Positions 22,901-33,206 of a DNA stretch of 64,000 nt are shown here, in pieces (position 1 is the stretch's first letter; each line of letters opens with the position of its first letter). The translations under genes and the position numbers were made by a program. Origin of the DNA: Trichoplusia ni (lineage: Eukaryota; Arthropoda; Insecta; Lepidoptera; Noctuidae); the NCBI RefSeq assembly GCF_003590095.1, contig NC_039498.1, positions 4,340,001 to 4,404,000 of the forward strand. The letters are read 5' to 3'. Under the pieces are notes generated by a model. That model was given only the letters and a program-made list of their open reading frames with translations, made no database searches and was not told the DNA's origin.

Positions 22901-25900
22901 CATGTAAGAAGGTTGTGTCACTAAAAGCTAAGTATGTTACATTTTTATCACTAGATATTAATTTTATCAAAATAAGTAGTATATTTATTTACATATTATA
23001 TTAGTAATTAGTTATAACCTTCATCATCATTATTTTGAAATGTCATATCGTCAGAAAATCAACAAAAGTAATATATATTTATAATGTTTTCCTGTATGTA
23101 ATTCAATTTTGAAGCTGCAGCAACATGCAAAGTGTACATACAAATCAATGCCAGTGAGTTTTTATTTAGATCAATGTAAGTAAATTCCATCATTCATTTA
23201 AATCATCTAGTTTATAAAGAGTTTGTTTGAAAAAAGGTTTTACTAAATATTAGCTTAGCCGACCTTAAGAAGACTGTTGTAATATCATTTTAAGCTTCCA
23301 ATCACAGCTGCTTAATTGTGAAACTGAGTCACAATTAGATGTCCTTTTTTATTTTATTATAAATTAGTTATTTACGGTTCAAGTGGTTAAGAACACCACT
23401 GGATTCGCACCCCGCTTACGACAAACATTAGTGTGATCTATGAACGCTTGTTCTGAGTCTTTGTGCATGTCAATTGAATGTTTTTGAAACTCCTCGCGAC
23501 AAAAGGACGTAATTATTTAGAGTGGGAGTCGTTAAAAAAAAGTTAATTTGGGTCCTGTATCCAATCCTGTCTGTGTGTCAGAAACGCAATACCGACGGTT
23601 CTGTACGAAAACCAAATCAGTTGGATTTGACAAAGAGTCTTAGTTTACGTGGTGAGAGAGTGTTGAGCTAGGACACGAAGTCGGCATTATTATTTAAACT
23701 TCTTTTATGAACATTGCCTTTTTCAAACAAGCTCGCATTATATTATTACTTATTAAGTAGATATATAGAAAACTATTGAGAATAATGATGCAAGCTTATG
23801 CACTTGTAGAGAATTTTCAAAAATATTAAAATTTGATATCGAATATGATTAACCCGCAATATTATTAATGTGTTCGAGATTTTGTAATTTTTTCAGCTAT
23901 TGTACTATGAATCATAAGCCTTTGTAAAATGCTAAATATAATGGTTTGATATAAACATACCTATTGTAACACCTTGTGTAAGGACGGTGGTTTTAGGAAA
24001 CGGTGAGGCTTGGGCAATTTTGTTCAAAAGTGTGGATTTTTTATAATTTTTACAAATGATGGTTGTGTTGGGACTAGAACTAATTTGACCAAGATTTGTA
24101 AGCTACTACGAATTCAATTGATTATTTCTAAAATTAATGAATTTCTGCCATTTATAATTTTTTAATCTGACGCAAAAAGATAAGTGTCATAAATTCTACG
24201 TGACGCTGTCTGTGGCATCATAGCTCCCGAAAGAATTTAGCGATTTGGATGTGTTCTTAGACACATTTAATAAATATCGATTTTTAATATACTCATTTTT
24301 TACTTAAGACAAAAATTGATTCCATCCTATTTATAAAAGTTTCTAATCCTTAAAACTTCGAAAGTTCAGTACAACACAACCGTCTATTGCCAATTTCTTT
24401 TATAAATAGGTATGTAAGTAGGATTTGAAATTAACAGTACTTCTTCTACAGTTTGAACGTCCAGTCGACGCCGCCGGTGGACCGCTTGTCCCACATGGTG
24501 CTCTCTCTGCAAGAGGTCCTGATCGTAGGCAGCAACTCAGCTCAAGTCAAGTTCTCCGAGCTCACCATGGACATGTTCCGGATGATGCAGACCCTCGAGC
24601 GGGAGCCGACTGGGGACATCCAGCACATGTTCGAAGAGTCGCCGCGCCAGCAGTTCCTCCCCGGAGCCCTTAACAACAAAGGTAATTAAAACTTTATGCT
24701 CATTCACACTTGATATATTTTTGTCTGTAAGATGTTTTGTTCTTGTATCTTTTTAGTATTTACCATATGAGCTACCGCGAGATATTCTAGAGATTTTAAT
24801 CGCATTTCATATTGTGTTGTTTACATTTTTACATTATATTGCAAATGCTATTTCTATTCAAAAGGCTGCTGGCGTTGACCGATCTTTTGTGATTTCCTTG
24901 CGATTATTCAAGTTCAAGTTCAACCTCATGGAGGTTCAAAGCGTATTAGTAAAATTGTGTTTCATATGACTTAGCTCATTGTCAATAGATTCCTAAGTTC
25001 TAAGTTTCTAAGAAATTGATTAAGCACAAGCTTTTAAGTCGAATTTTCCAGTATGCACAAAGTGCATTGGCGTGATTTCTTAATAAGTAAATTCTGAACA
25101 TATTGTATTACTTCAGCGATTTTTGCTATTGCCAGCTACTCTTAATAGCCAATGTCCATATTCATAAGCCAGCTCGCTTGTGTAAGCCTACCAGCCACAC
25201 ATAAGCCCTTGATTCGCTCACACTCTTCAAATGCTATCGATGACCGCAGCCGCGTTGCGACAATTAAGCTAATTTACTTTTATTTTCAATTGTTTTTCAT
25301 TCGTCATTTATTTTGATATGGCTAGAATTTTGTGTGACTAAAATAATAAATTTCAAATAAAAAGGAATATTAAAAATACTACATGAGTTATTACTACCGA
25401 ATTACTATCGTTAAATCATCTTGATTTCATGCTCTACAGTATTTCGAATGGATAAAACATTTCGAGGTTATATCATTGTTTTAGGATATAGCATTGACTG
25501 CACCTTGAAGTACGGTGATAACCCCCACAAGTACTTGCTGTTCAAGCCTTCGCCTAGCCAGATATTCGTATACCTGGCCAGCGGGTGCAACGACCTGCCG
25601 CCCAACGGCGTGATCCTGCTCTACATCTCTGCCGACGGCCTCATTGTGCCTCAAGACCGTAATCGCCACCCAGAAGAAGGTAAGTCCAAATATACAACTC
25701 CCGCAGGTCCAACATTGCTTAAAAGTAATAAAAAAACAGCAGAAGAAACAATTGTGTTTTGTTCTGCAGCTGCAGCCGGTGGATTTGAGGTCGGCGGACT
25801 TATCACAACATCGAGGAGCGACATTACCTATAGGGAAACCATCAAAGACGGCAAATCCATTCCGCCAAAGATCAAAGAGCAGCAGGTCCTGCATCCCGGA

Positions 25901-28900
25901 GACTTGTACGCCTTCACCCGGCGTCCGATGTTCTTGATTATAGACTCGGACAACTCTTACATTTTCCAAAACATGCCGCGGCACTTCGGGCAGCCGCTGG
26001 TGATCCTCATGTCGCCGGTCGAACTACCTCCCTCGCTGCACAGTAAGTAGAGAACAAAGTGGATGTTTCTTATTTTTACATTGTACAAACTTTACGGAGC
26101 GAATAGGTATTTAACGGCAGTGTATAACCATACTCTTCATTAACCGGTTCTAAAACATTTTTTTCGGATTTTAATCGCTTTAGGGTCTTTTTCACAAGTT
26201 CAAGGCAAGTGATGAGTTCAAACTCTCGATTCTCGCGATTATTTGAATATTTTTTACAATTTAGTTTTAACGGTTAGATGTGCACAGTTTTAACTCGATC
26301 ACGCGGAACTCGGTTCCTTGGAGCTCAGTTCTGAACGTAACTGGTGAAACAGCCCCTTCTTATTATAAATTGCTTTTCAAATTTAAAGTCGGCATCTACG
26401 GGAGTACAATAACAATTAGGAGGGATTTTTTACCATTGGCCTAAGCATTTTGTTTCAAAATTTATAGCTTCAATGTTTTACTTTACCCGTCTCTTTCTTT
26501 TCCATCTTTGATACTCGCCGGCCGGGAATATTGAAGCTGGAAAGAAGTATATGGTTGGATGATGACGTACTACACAAATCACATTTCTTACTGAAGGTGT
26601 TTGCGCTCATTCTGAGAAAAAAATGTTGTTTATTTTATTTATATGTTGTGCGGTTTGGTAAAGCCTGTATTTTGGGAACCTCCGACTAGCTTCGGGCTCA
26701 AATGGAGCCATAGTTTTATGTTTTTGCGAACTATTTGGATGTTAACGAAAAATGGGAACAAAAAAAAAACTTTATTGAATCGTTATGCATATAAATAAAA
26801 TTTTATTCAACTCACATGTTTTTTTATAATAATGTACATTTATCCCATACAAAGAAAATTTAAAACATTTATTTCTTGGATTGCTGCTAATTAGATTAAG
26901 TCGGACAATAATGGAATGGAAAATGTTTCGTTACGTAATGGGACATATTTTATGAAGCGTTTATTAATTTCGTTTTCCTCTATTCGGTGAGTACATTAGG
27001 ATGCACTCCTTAGTGCCGAGCCCGATGCTCGATACCCGAGAGAGTCGCTAATCCTTGACATGTATGATAAGATAAGAATTTGAGGTTATTGGGTACGAAA
27101 GGTGAAAACTTGTTTGGGTTATGCTCTGCACAGATTGACTAAAACGTATAGCAGGAGACTAGGATGCAGGTTTAGAATAAAAGGTGGACTAACGACTATC
27201 AAAAGCCGAGACTTTCAACAGTTTAATGTTAATTTAATCATAAGTTCATTCAAAAAGTTAAAGCTTCGTCCCTAATACGGCTCAGTGGCAGCAACTGTTT
27301 TCGCGAGTCCATTATACATTGTCCATTTTTATCAAATTTCACAGCTTTTTCCATTTCACTTAGTCTTTCATAATCGGCATTTCAGATCATCGCTTAGATC
27401 AAAATGTCATTTCGGGTTTTTCATTCGCGGGTTTTCATTTTTCATAGTCATATTTTGTCGAATTAACGGGGAAAATTACATCACATCACATCAAGGGGAT
27501 CTCTCAAAGCAATCCTGTCACGGTCGTGAAAGTGGACGTTGCTCAACAAGACGTCTATCTTTTACAACTGTGCCAGTGCTGTTTTGAGAGAGATCATTCA
27601 TAAAAGCTTAACTTTAGTCAAAAAGCATAATTTCGCAATAGGTTGCTGTCACTTAGTTAGTATTTACTTACCGCGTTACCCGTTAGCCAGGGGAAATCGA
27701 CAATCAGCGTTAAGGGGTTAAGTAGTACCGCGGAATCACGTTACCGATTAGTTTTATTGAACGAAGATGTCACTTGGCTTGAACACTTTCCGTTCCATGT
27801 CATGTCGAGGGGAAAGTCGGTTCGACAAGTACCAGTCTAGTTTAAGTAGAAGGAGTGAATGTAATGTTACAGTTATGAATGAGCAGAAAGACTAGTCGGA
27901 TTTCAGGACGAGCAGCGGGTTGAAAGTTGTTTTAAGTATTTACGATCGAGTTGTTGGTGATGTTTTTATCGCAGAATGATCGGAAAACTATAACAAGATT
28001 TTTCTGCATTTAGATTATATTATTTAAAGAGCCATTCGGTCCTTTAAAAAAAACTAATGTCGGACAAAAAATGTGAAGCTAGGAGATACAGAACTAGAAT
28101 AAATGGTAAAATGGATCGATGATTGGTGATTATGAACGGATGATGATGATGAAATATAACCTACCCAAATTATGAAAAGTCGTGTCTGCTTATGTGTTTG
28201 CTCGTTATGTTTTAAAAGTGCTGTATGTATTTAAGAGAAATTTGGTAAGGATGTGGCTGACAGCGATCTGCGTACCGACAGAGTTGAGGTTCTAGACATT
28301 ACATAACGTATGTGTGAGTATAAGGATGAACCTAAGTTCAAATAAAAAAAATACGATTGGATCAAGTAAAGTTTGGCACATCGAGTTCATAACTTAACCT
28401 ATACTAGTCGAACAGCTCATTCCTAAAAGGAAATTCGTATTCTACAATCATAATAACCAGAATACACCTATCTGAGCTATAGATAAATGCTTATTACTAG
28501 AAATCATAGTACAATTAATATATTACTATTAAACTATAAATTTGTAAAATTCCAAGTCGGTTTCGCGCGTCTTTTCCATTCAAGATAGACATCTTTGTCT
28601 CTCGGGACTCTGTGCGCCCTTTACCTGTAACGTTACGCACGCTCCTTCGTTTAGTTTTAGATCTAACACCTAGCTTAGCTTGCCGCGATCCTGCAAAATG
28701 GATCCCCAATGGGTAGGCAACCACCACTAACCTAGTTTGTAAGTTCCACCGGCAGTAGGACATGTGATGAGGACGTCTTCCTCCAACCATCCACCACATT
28801 CCTCCTCATTGTTTCGTCGCGAATGAAGAGTTACTAGTTGGCAGTCTTGTTCCATTATTATTTTTTAATTTCTTGCACTTTTTGAGCACCTTCTAGTTTA

Positions 28901-31900
28901 GTTTTTTTTTTAATCTTGCGAATATGTCAGTTTAGAAATGCATGAATTATTATAAATATTTATGCAAGGTTTAATTCGTAAATAGAAGAAAGTGACATAT
29001 TGGCATGGTTTATTAAGTTTAGTTAGTTTAAGTATTGATAAGTTGTAAATATTGTATTTAAATATATTATGTAAGTATTTTTGTATGCTTATATGACTAT
29101 AGGGTTAGGCATCATGGGGTATTTATTACATGCATTAGAGTATTCACGATTTTTAGTAGTATAATTGTACGAATGAAGTTGGTGTGGCAATTAGCGAACG
29201 ATTACAGTTCAGAGAAATGGGAACGATCAGAGTTTGGCACATGATCGTATAGGGCTTATGCCAGTAGTGGGAGGTCAATGCCGCGCAATTTGATGTTCTA
29301 AATATGTATGGATTGAACGTTCATCGATACATATGTATGACATTAAATTGATTTAGATATAGCAGAGTAGTACTTATAAAAAAATAGAATTATGTATGTA
29401 TAGTAAATAAATTTGAGTGTAAAAAATAAATAAAAAATAATGAAATATATTTTTTTCGTAAATAAAACAGATTTCTTAAGTAAACGTATTAAACAAAAAT
29501 TAACTTTCACTTAAGAAAATTATTAACACTAAAATTTTAATTTGATTACAATAATAAATAATAATATAAATAGCATAAATAATACAAATTAAAATGAAAT
29601 TTTAATTTCAACAAATTAAATAATTATAAATTAAGATTTAAATAATTAAATAAAATTAATAACTTTTACTAAAATATAGAGTTACTGTTGCAATATTAAT
29701 ACACCGGGTCAGGGTACTTATACAAATTGTGTATATTCATGTATGTTTATATCTCTAAGTAGAATAAATAATAGTTTTAGTTAGTATATTAAGAGATTAG
29801 TTTTAAGAAAGTAGTTTTTAAGAAGCTCTACTGCTAAATGGAACTTGACTGCCAATAATTGGTTCAACAGTCGCTACTCGCTCTGTAAAGATTGTATTAC
29901 TAGTTTTACAATACAAAAAGTTTAGTCACCTGTCATTAAAGTGCTTTAAATGTAGTGAAAAATAATAATTAGACGTAGTTAGTTGAGTGTTTAATAAAAA
30001 AAGACACTATTCCAAATTAATCATCCCGCAATTGGCATTTCTAAATGCATGCTCAAGTGAGAAGAACAATCTGAGACATATGATGTGCATGGCTCATCAG
30101 TACGAGGGTACAACGGGATCTTTGAACATCTCTTAAATTATATAACAAATCGCGGAAGCAGTACCAGGAGGGGCGACTGTAGCACTTGAGGAAGCGAGAT
30201 AGCGCTCTATGCTTATAGTCGCGTCTCGCTTCAGCAATTGCGACAGTCTTACTTGAAGGAGAAGATTTAAAATTAAAATATTAAAAAAATCTGTAAACAC
30301 TCCCGGTACGAAATGAAAAAAGAATACTGTTCAAATTAAAAAAAACTTTGTTAATTAAATTAAATTATCAGTAGTATAGATTACATTCACCACAGCGGAA
30401 AACACCAGTAAATATCCAAAAATAAAAATGGGTACAAACAGTTACTTAGAATTAATTATTTTTGTATAGTACTTGAAGACAAATGGCACTCTATAAAAAA
30501 ATACATAACAATATAGAGTGTAAAAGAGAGATTATTGCTAAAGGTAGTTTGTTGTCTAGTTAGAGTTTTGCGAGAACAATGTTCTGTTGCACCAGATAGT
30601 AGCAAATACTAAAAATATTGATCGATAAAAAATAGACATATGTGAGAGAAATTCATAGATTTAAAACATCTAAAACCCACGTTCTTAAATGTAAATTTAA
30701 TGTTCATCAAAAACCGTCCAGCTGTTTTTATAGTTTTAAATTGCATTTGGGGTTGAAATTACCCTGAAAATTTCAAAACTCTAGTTTTTCGCGAAATGCC
30801 TCAAAATTGAGATGCAGGAATCAAACTGAAACGCCTAATAAACAAACAAACAAGAAAGTGATTGTATAGCGTGGGAAAATAAGAATAGTTCGTCTAGTGG
30901 AAAACCTGGCGAAACATATAAATAGTATATAACTGGAAACTTGTTATTGTCAAAATGTAATGTTTTTATGGTAACGCTCTTGAAATAATATACACGGAGC
31001 TGACCATCTTAACAAACAAAAAGAATTATTTCTTTTCTACATTCTTGAAATTTAATTTAGGTGATAAATCTTGAGGAACTAATAATGTTCTTTATGACAA
31101 ATTATGGTAGTCAGTAACTGTTGACATAAATATTCTAATTGGTGCGTTAATGGTGAAGTAATTTGTATTTTTTTATTATTATTCCAAACAAACCTGAATC
31201 AGTACATCAGGAACTTAGTAGTGGAAACATTTAATTAATTATTAATTAAAATAAATCACAACCATCATCGGACAATAAATTAGTAGTTAGAACAAAAAAT
31301 ATATCCATTTTCACAATTAAAACTTAAAAATAAAAAGAAGAACAAATAGTACCATTTTCATAACTAAAATGAAGATTTCATAGTAGTTTTAGAAAAAAAA
31401 TATACCATTTTCACAATTAAAATATTGGTACCTACCAAAGTAGTTTTAGATAAAAATACATTCATTTTTCACAATTAAATTACGGATTCTAAAGTAGTTA
31501 GAAGCATGTCATAAATCATTAATATTATTGGCACTCAATTGTTGATAGAAAAAAATAATTAGAGTTAATCTAAAAAATGTTAAAAGTAAGAAACGAAGTG
31601 GCCAGCTACACTGACAAAAAGTAAAAAATACATTTTAGAAATAAAAACCGGTCCTACTTTATTTTGAAAATAGAATAAATAAAAAAACAGTGTTGGTATA
31701 GTTGGCCACTAGTTCTCGCTTACTAGTGGGCTTCGCGCCTACTACTCTACACATTTTCCAGTGATTGCGCATGAGAAGCGGGCTGAGGGCAGCATGTTCA
31801 CGCTGTTCCTGCACAGCCCACTGTCGGCCATCTGCTTCTGCTGCGACATCCGCAACATCTCGCTCGTGCAGTGGGAGCGGGCGCAGTCTTACATCGACAC

Positions 31901-32478
31901 CTTCTTGGCGGAAGCTTCTCAGATCCTAACGAGGACACGCGCTGGTAAGTTTCGAATCGACGATTCAACATACGTACCAAAATCAACACAAACATTTTTT
32001 TGACCATTTTTAACCCGCATTTCCAGACTTGATGTACGTAGCATTTATGGGCGACGACTTCCTTCGCCTGCTGATCCTGCGCTTCATACTCTGCGAGACG
32101 TTCATGCGCATGCACCGCGCCTTCCGCTCGCGCAACCATCTCACGCGCAGCTCTCCTCCGATACCGGACGACATCTTCGAACACCCAGCTCTGACACACA
32201 TCATTATGGATTTAGCTATTCACTTGCAGGTAAAACTATATTTACAGGTAGATACAACAGTTAATGACAAATCTACGTAGGGTAAAGGATCAAGATTGCT
32301 TGTGCGAACTACGCATTGCATATTTTGCTGTTTGCGATTGAACTATTTACTTATTTTCACTTTAAGGCATTTTGATGGTTGTTATCTCTTTTTTAATGTA
32401 AATGGCGACTGGTTCCAGGTCCGCGGCCATTTCCACGAGCCCGCGGGCGCTGCCGGCCCAGCGCCGAACAAGGAATGA
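17981..32478 (+). CDS. SCAI: SCAI protein (suppressor of cancer cell invasion), with long N-terminal extension
   Basis: Coding exons: 17981-19906, 20352-20665, 21554-21736, 21810-22163, 24452-24681, 25485-25679, 25770-26042, 31762-31944, 32027-32229, 32419-32478. All junctions are GT-AG and keep frame. From the ATG at 20577 the product is 589 residues, against about 606 in vertebrates as I recall, and matches SCAI along its length (e.g. QKQWxSYFGRTFDVYTKLWKF-like, LKRWQIGEIASKIGQLYYH, KFSELTMDMFRMMQ, HPGDLYAFTRRP, GDDFLRLL). The family binds MRTF and represses SRF targets in the nucleus, and acts with 53BP1 in double-strand break repair. Upstream, in phase, 717 more Arg/Ser/Pro-rich residues precede it. 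The 5' end is open: no ATG lies in the long frame before the first clear acceptor (17981; alternative 18004), so further 5' exons must exist. Confidence 0.93.
18032..18073 (+). repeat. Hairpin near the start of the long exon
   Basis: CCTTACGATTC (18032-18042) pairs perfectly with GAATCGTAAGG (18063-18073) around a 20-nt loop, with weaker flanking complementarity (CTTCCG near 18023, CGGAAG near 18084). It would form in the mRNA or near the acceptor of the SCAI long exon. Confidence 0.6.
20352..20665 (+). CDS. SCAI: SCAI exon: Pro-rich linker and start of conserved region
   Basis: Acceptor AATCCACAG|GAGC joins in phase 0 to the long exon; donor CTAAG|GTAGGT ends in phase 2. The first 75 codons are Pro/Ser/Arg-rich (PPPTEDRR, SPRDSPPSPAPPSAT). 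The conserved family begins at an internal ATG (20577): MNALDDHERKIIIEFCHLL, then EKSKQLFNGL. That ATG gives a product close to the usual SCAI length, so a shorter isoform from an internal promoter is possible. The 5' part is much GC-richer than its surroundings. Confidence 0.88.
20666..21553. other. SCAI intron
   Basis: Holds a GC-rich patch at 21,205-21,310 of unknown nature and a tRNA-B-box-like GGTTCAAATCCC near 20,783, perhaps a worn SINE remnant. No exon seen. Confidence 0.6.
21554..21736 (+). CDS. SCAI: SCAI exon (residues 30-91)
   Basis: Acceptor GTTTTTAG|GGAG, donor TTTA|GTGAGT, phases 2 and 2. It encodes the most conserved block of the family, including RELPQYGHKQW, YFGRTFDVYTKLWKFQQQHR and LKRWQIGEIASKIGQLYYH. 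Residue numbers count from the ATG at 20577. Matching to the family is by recall of vertebrate SCAI, and identity in this block looks very high. Confidence 0.95.
21810..22163 (+). CDS. SCAI: SCAI exon (residues 91-209)
   Basis: Follows a 73-bp intron (acceptor ATTTTTAG|CCTG, donor CACCG|GTGAGT; phases 2 and 2). Encodes LRTSETAYLNEAYSFYYAI, KKLRYYARFIVVCLLLKKL and EWTVVVNEVKAFI, helical blocks found in the same order in vertebrate SCAI. Confidence 0.95.
22164..24451. other. SCAI intron
   Basis: 2.3-kb AT-rich intron. It contains an old SINE copy (23,372-23,540). No additional exon is supported. Confidence 0.7.
23372..23540 (+). mobile_element. Old SINE copy
   Basis: A diverged copy of the family present at 44,769-44,960. 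It has a tRNA-like head with TTCAAGTGGTTAAG and a damaged B box, then CCCCGCTTACGACAAACATT, GAACGCTTGTTCTGAGTCT, TTTGTGCATGT and CTCGCGACAAAAGG in the same order. Truncated or diverged ends, no clear target duplication. Confidence 0.75.
24452..24681 (+). CDS. SCAI: SCAI exon (residues 209-286)
   Basis: Acceptor CTTCTACAG|TTTG, donor AACAAAG|GTAATT; phase 2 in, phase 1 out. Encodes LSLQEVLIVGSNSAQVKFSE and LTMDMFRMMQTLEREP, both hallmark stretches of SCAI, then a diverged linker (FEESPRQQFLPGALNN). GC content is much higher than in the flanking introns. Confidence 0.95.
25485..25679 (+). CDS. SCAI: SCAI exon (residues 286-351)
   Basis: Acceptor TTGTTTTAG|GATA, donor GAAGAAG|GTAAGT; phase 1 in and out. 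Encodes GDNPHKYLLFKPSPSQIFVY and LPPNGVILLYISADG, matching the central strand-rich part of the family. The frame also stays open upstream of the acceptor and downstream of the donor, so an unspliced form would not be truncated at once. Confidence 0.93.
25770..26042 (+). CDS. SCAI: SCAI exon (residues 351-442)
   Basis: A 90-bp intron precedes it and is in frame with no stop (90 is divisible by 3), so intron retention would insert 30 residues. Two in-frame tandem acceptors, TTCTGCAG|CTGCAG|CCGG (25770 or 25776), allow a 2-residue alternative. Encodes FEVGGLITTSRSDI, HPGDLYAFTRRPMFLIIDSD and HFGQPLVILMSP, as in SCAI. Donor CACA|GTAAGT, phase 1. Confidence 0.94.
30175..30248 (+). ncRNA. Candidate miRNA precursor hairpin (intronic)
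   Basis: GACTGT (30175-30180) pairs with ACAGTC (30243-30248). Moving inward, GCA/TGC, TTG/CAA, GAAGCGAGA/TCTCGCTTC (9 bp), GCG/CGC and CTAT/ATAG close on the loop GCTT. Small symmetric mismatches (1x1, 1x1, 2x2) separate the helices. About 28 pairs in 74 nt with a short terminal loop is the shape of an animal pre-miRNA. It lies within a SCAI intron on the sense strand, though the antisense would fold too. It could also be a relic inverted repeat. Not matched to a named miRNA. Confidence 0.45.
30665..30885 (-). repeat. Dispersed repeat, copy 2
   Basis: The reverse complement aligns block by block with 4,625-4,850 (see that entry for the shared blocks). It lies in the SCAI large intron in the opposite orientation to copy 1. 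Confidence 0.7.
31762..31944 (+). CDS. SCAI: SCAI exon (residues 442-503)
   Basis: Acceptor ATTTTCCAG|TGAT, donor CGCTG|GTAAGT; phase 1 in and out. Encodes EGSMFTLFLHSPLSAICF and WERAQSYIDTFLAEASQIL, matching the C-terminal helical part of the family (GSLFTLFLxxPL-like in vertebrates). Confidence 0.94.
32027..32229 (+). CDS. SCAI: SCAI exon (residues 503-570)
   Basis: An 82-bp intron precedes it. Acceptor ATTTCCAG|ACTT, donor CTTGCAG|GTAAAA, ending in phase 0. Encodes FMGDDFLRLLILRFILCETF, MRMHRAFR and HIIMDLAIHLQ, clear SCAI signatures. Confidence 0.95.
32419..32478 (+). CDS. SCAI: SCAI terminal exon
   Basis: Acceptor GGTTCCAG|GTCC; 19 codons and the stop TGA (32476-32478). VRGHFHEPAGAAGPAPNKE starts like the family C-terminus, then diverges into a short Ala/Pro/Gly tail. 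If the last intron were retained, translation would stop at 32278-32280 after about 16 extra residues. Confidence 0.85.
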   Translation, partial: VRGHFHEPAGAAGPAPNKE

Positions 32479-33067
32479 TACCGAGCCTCCGCGGTATCTT
32501 TCGCCGACCTCTGAGGCGGAGAACTCCGGGATCGCGACATACGGTCAAACACTCACTATGGACGGAAAAATACACAAAGACAATAAAAAGTGTGGACAAT
32601 CCGTGAAGCGAGTGATATTTTATAATACTACTTGGATATAACAACTTATTCAAATAGTATTAAAAACTAGTAGACCCTGAGACAATGTACCTATGTATAA
32701 CGACGACTTACGTCGCGCTTTATAAGATAACCTAATATTTGCATTTAAGTATTCCATCTAATTGAACGTAGATATGGATTATCTACTGGTTATTAAATAA
32801 TTGAGTTCTGTACTTTATTTTACAAAACACGGAAAAAATATTTTCATTGTTATAAGTAATTTATTGATCTTGTTACAAACAATGCTATCAAGAAACGGTG
32901 TGATATCAGTTAACTATGTAATTCATTGTTCTTCCGAAGTCTTCCTTATTGGTTAAGTTATCTTAATGCATATATAGGTTATTTTTGTAAAGACTGTTTA
33001 TAAAAAATAGGTCTAGCTCAAATTGTTAACGTAAAACTGCGTAAAACTACACACCTCTGGTGGCTTT

Positions 33068-33073
33068 AATAAA
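33068..33073 (+). promoter_or_regulatory. Poly(A) signal, probably SCAI
   Basis: AATAAA about 590 nt after the SCAI stop codon, the first canonical signal downstream. A perfect 12-bp hairpin begins 15 nt later, where cleavage would be expected. Confidence 0.5.
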
Positions 33074-33087
33074 CTTATGCAATTGTA

Positions 33088-33121
33088 AAAGCTAGTCTGG
33101 ATTGGACAGCAGACTAGCTTT
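33088..33121 (+). repeat. Perfect hairpin after the SCAI poly(A) signal
   Basis: AAAGCTAGTCTG (33088-33099) and CAGACTAGCTTT (33110-33121) are exact complements around a 10-nt loop. The position at the likely 3' cleavage site may be meaningful, but the sequence may equally belong to the hairpin-rich tract that follows. Confidence 0.7.
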
Positions 33122-33206
33122 GCCAAAGCCGTAAGGATAAGCTGCAATCAAGAAAAACATGTCTTAGGTTAGGTTAGATACTTAGCTAGAATAATTTCCC
33201 TGTAGT

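Larger units (their letters stand above)
26043..31761. other. SCAI large intron
   Basis: 5.7-kb intron, mostly AT-rich. It holds a miRNA-like hairpin (30,175-30,248) and a dispersed repeat (30,665-30,885). A minus-strand frame near 28,515-28,799 has a protein-like middle (RSKTKRRSVRNVTGKG), possibly a mobile-element remnant. No SCAI exon is missing, because phase and family alignment continue across the intron. Confidence 0.7.

Noticed and set aside
25481..25984. 167-codon minus-strand frame
   Set aside because: Lies antisense to two SCAI exons and the short intron between them; explained by GC-rich codons of the real gene.
27285..27721. 100- and 60-codon frames in the SCAI large intron
   Set aside because: Composition looks random, no splice borders, and SCAI phase is continuous without them.
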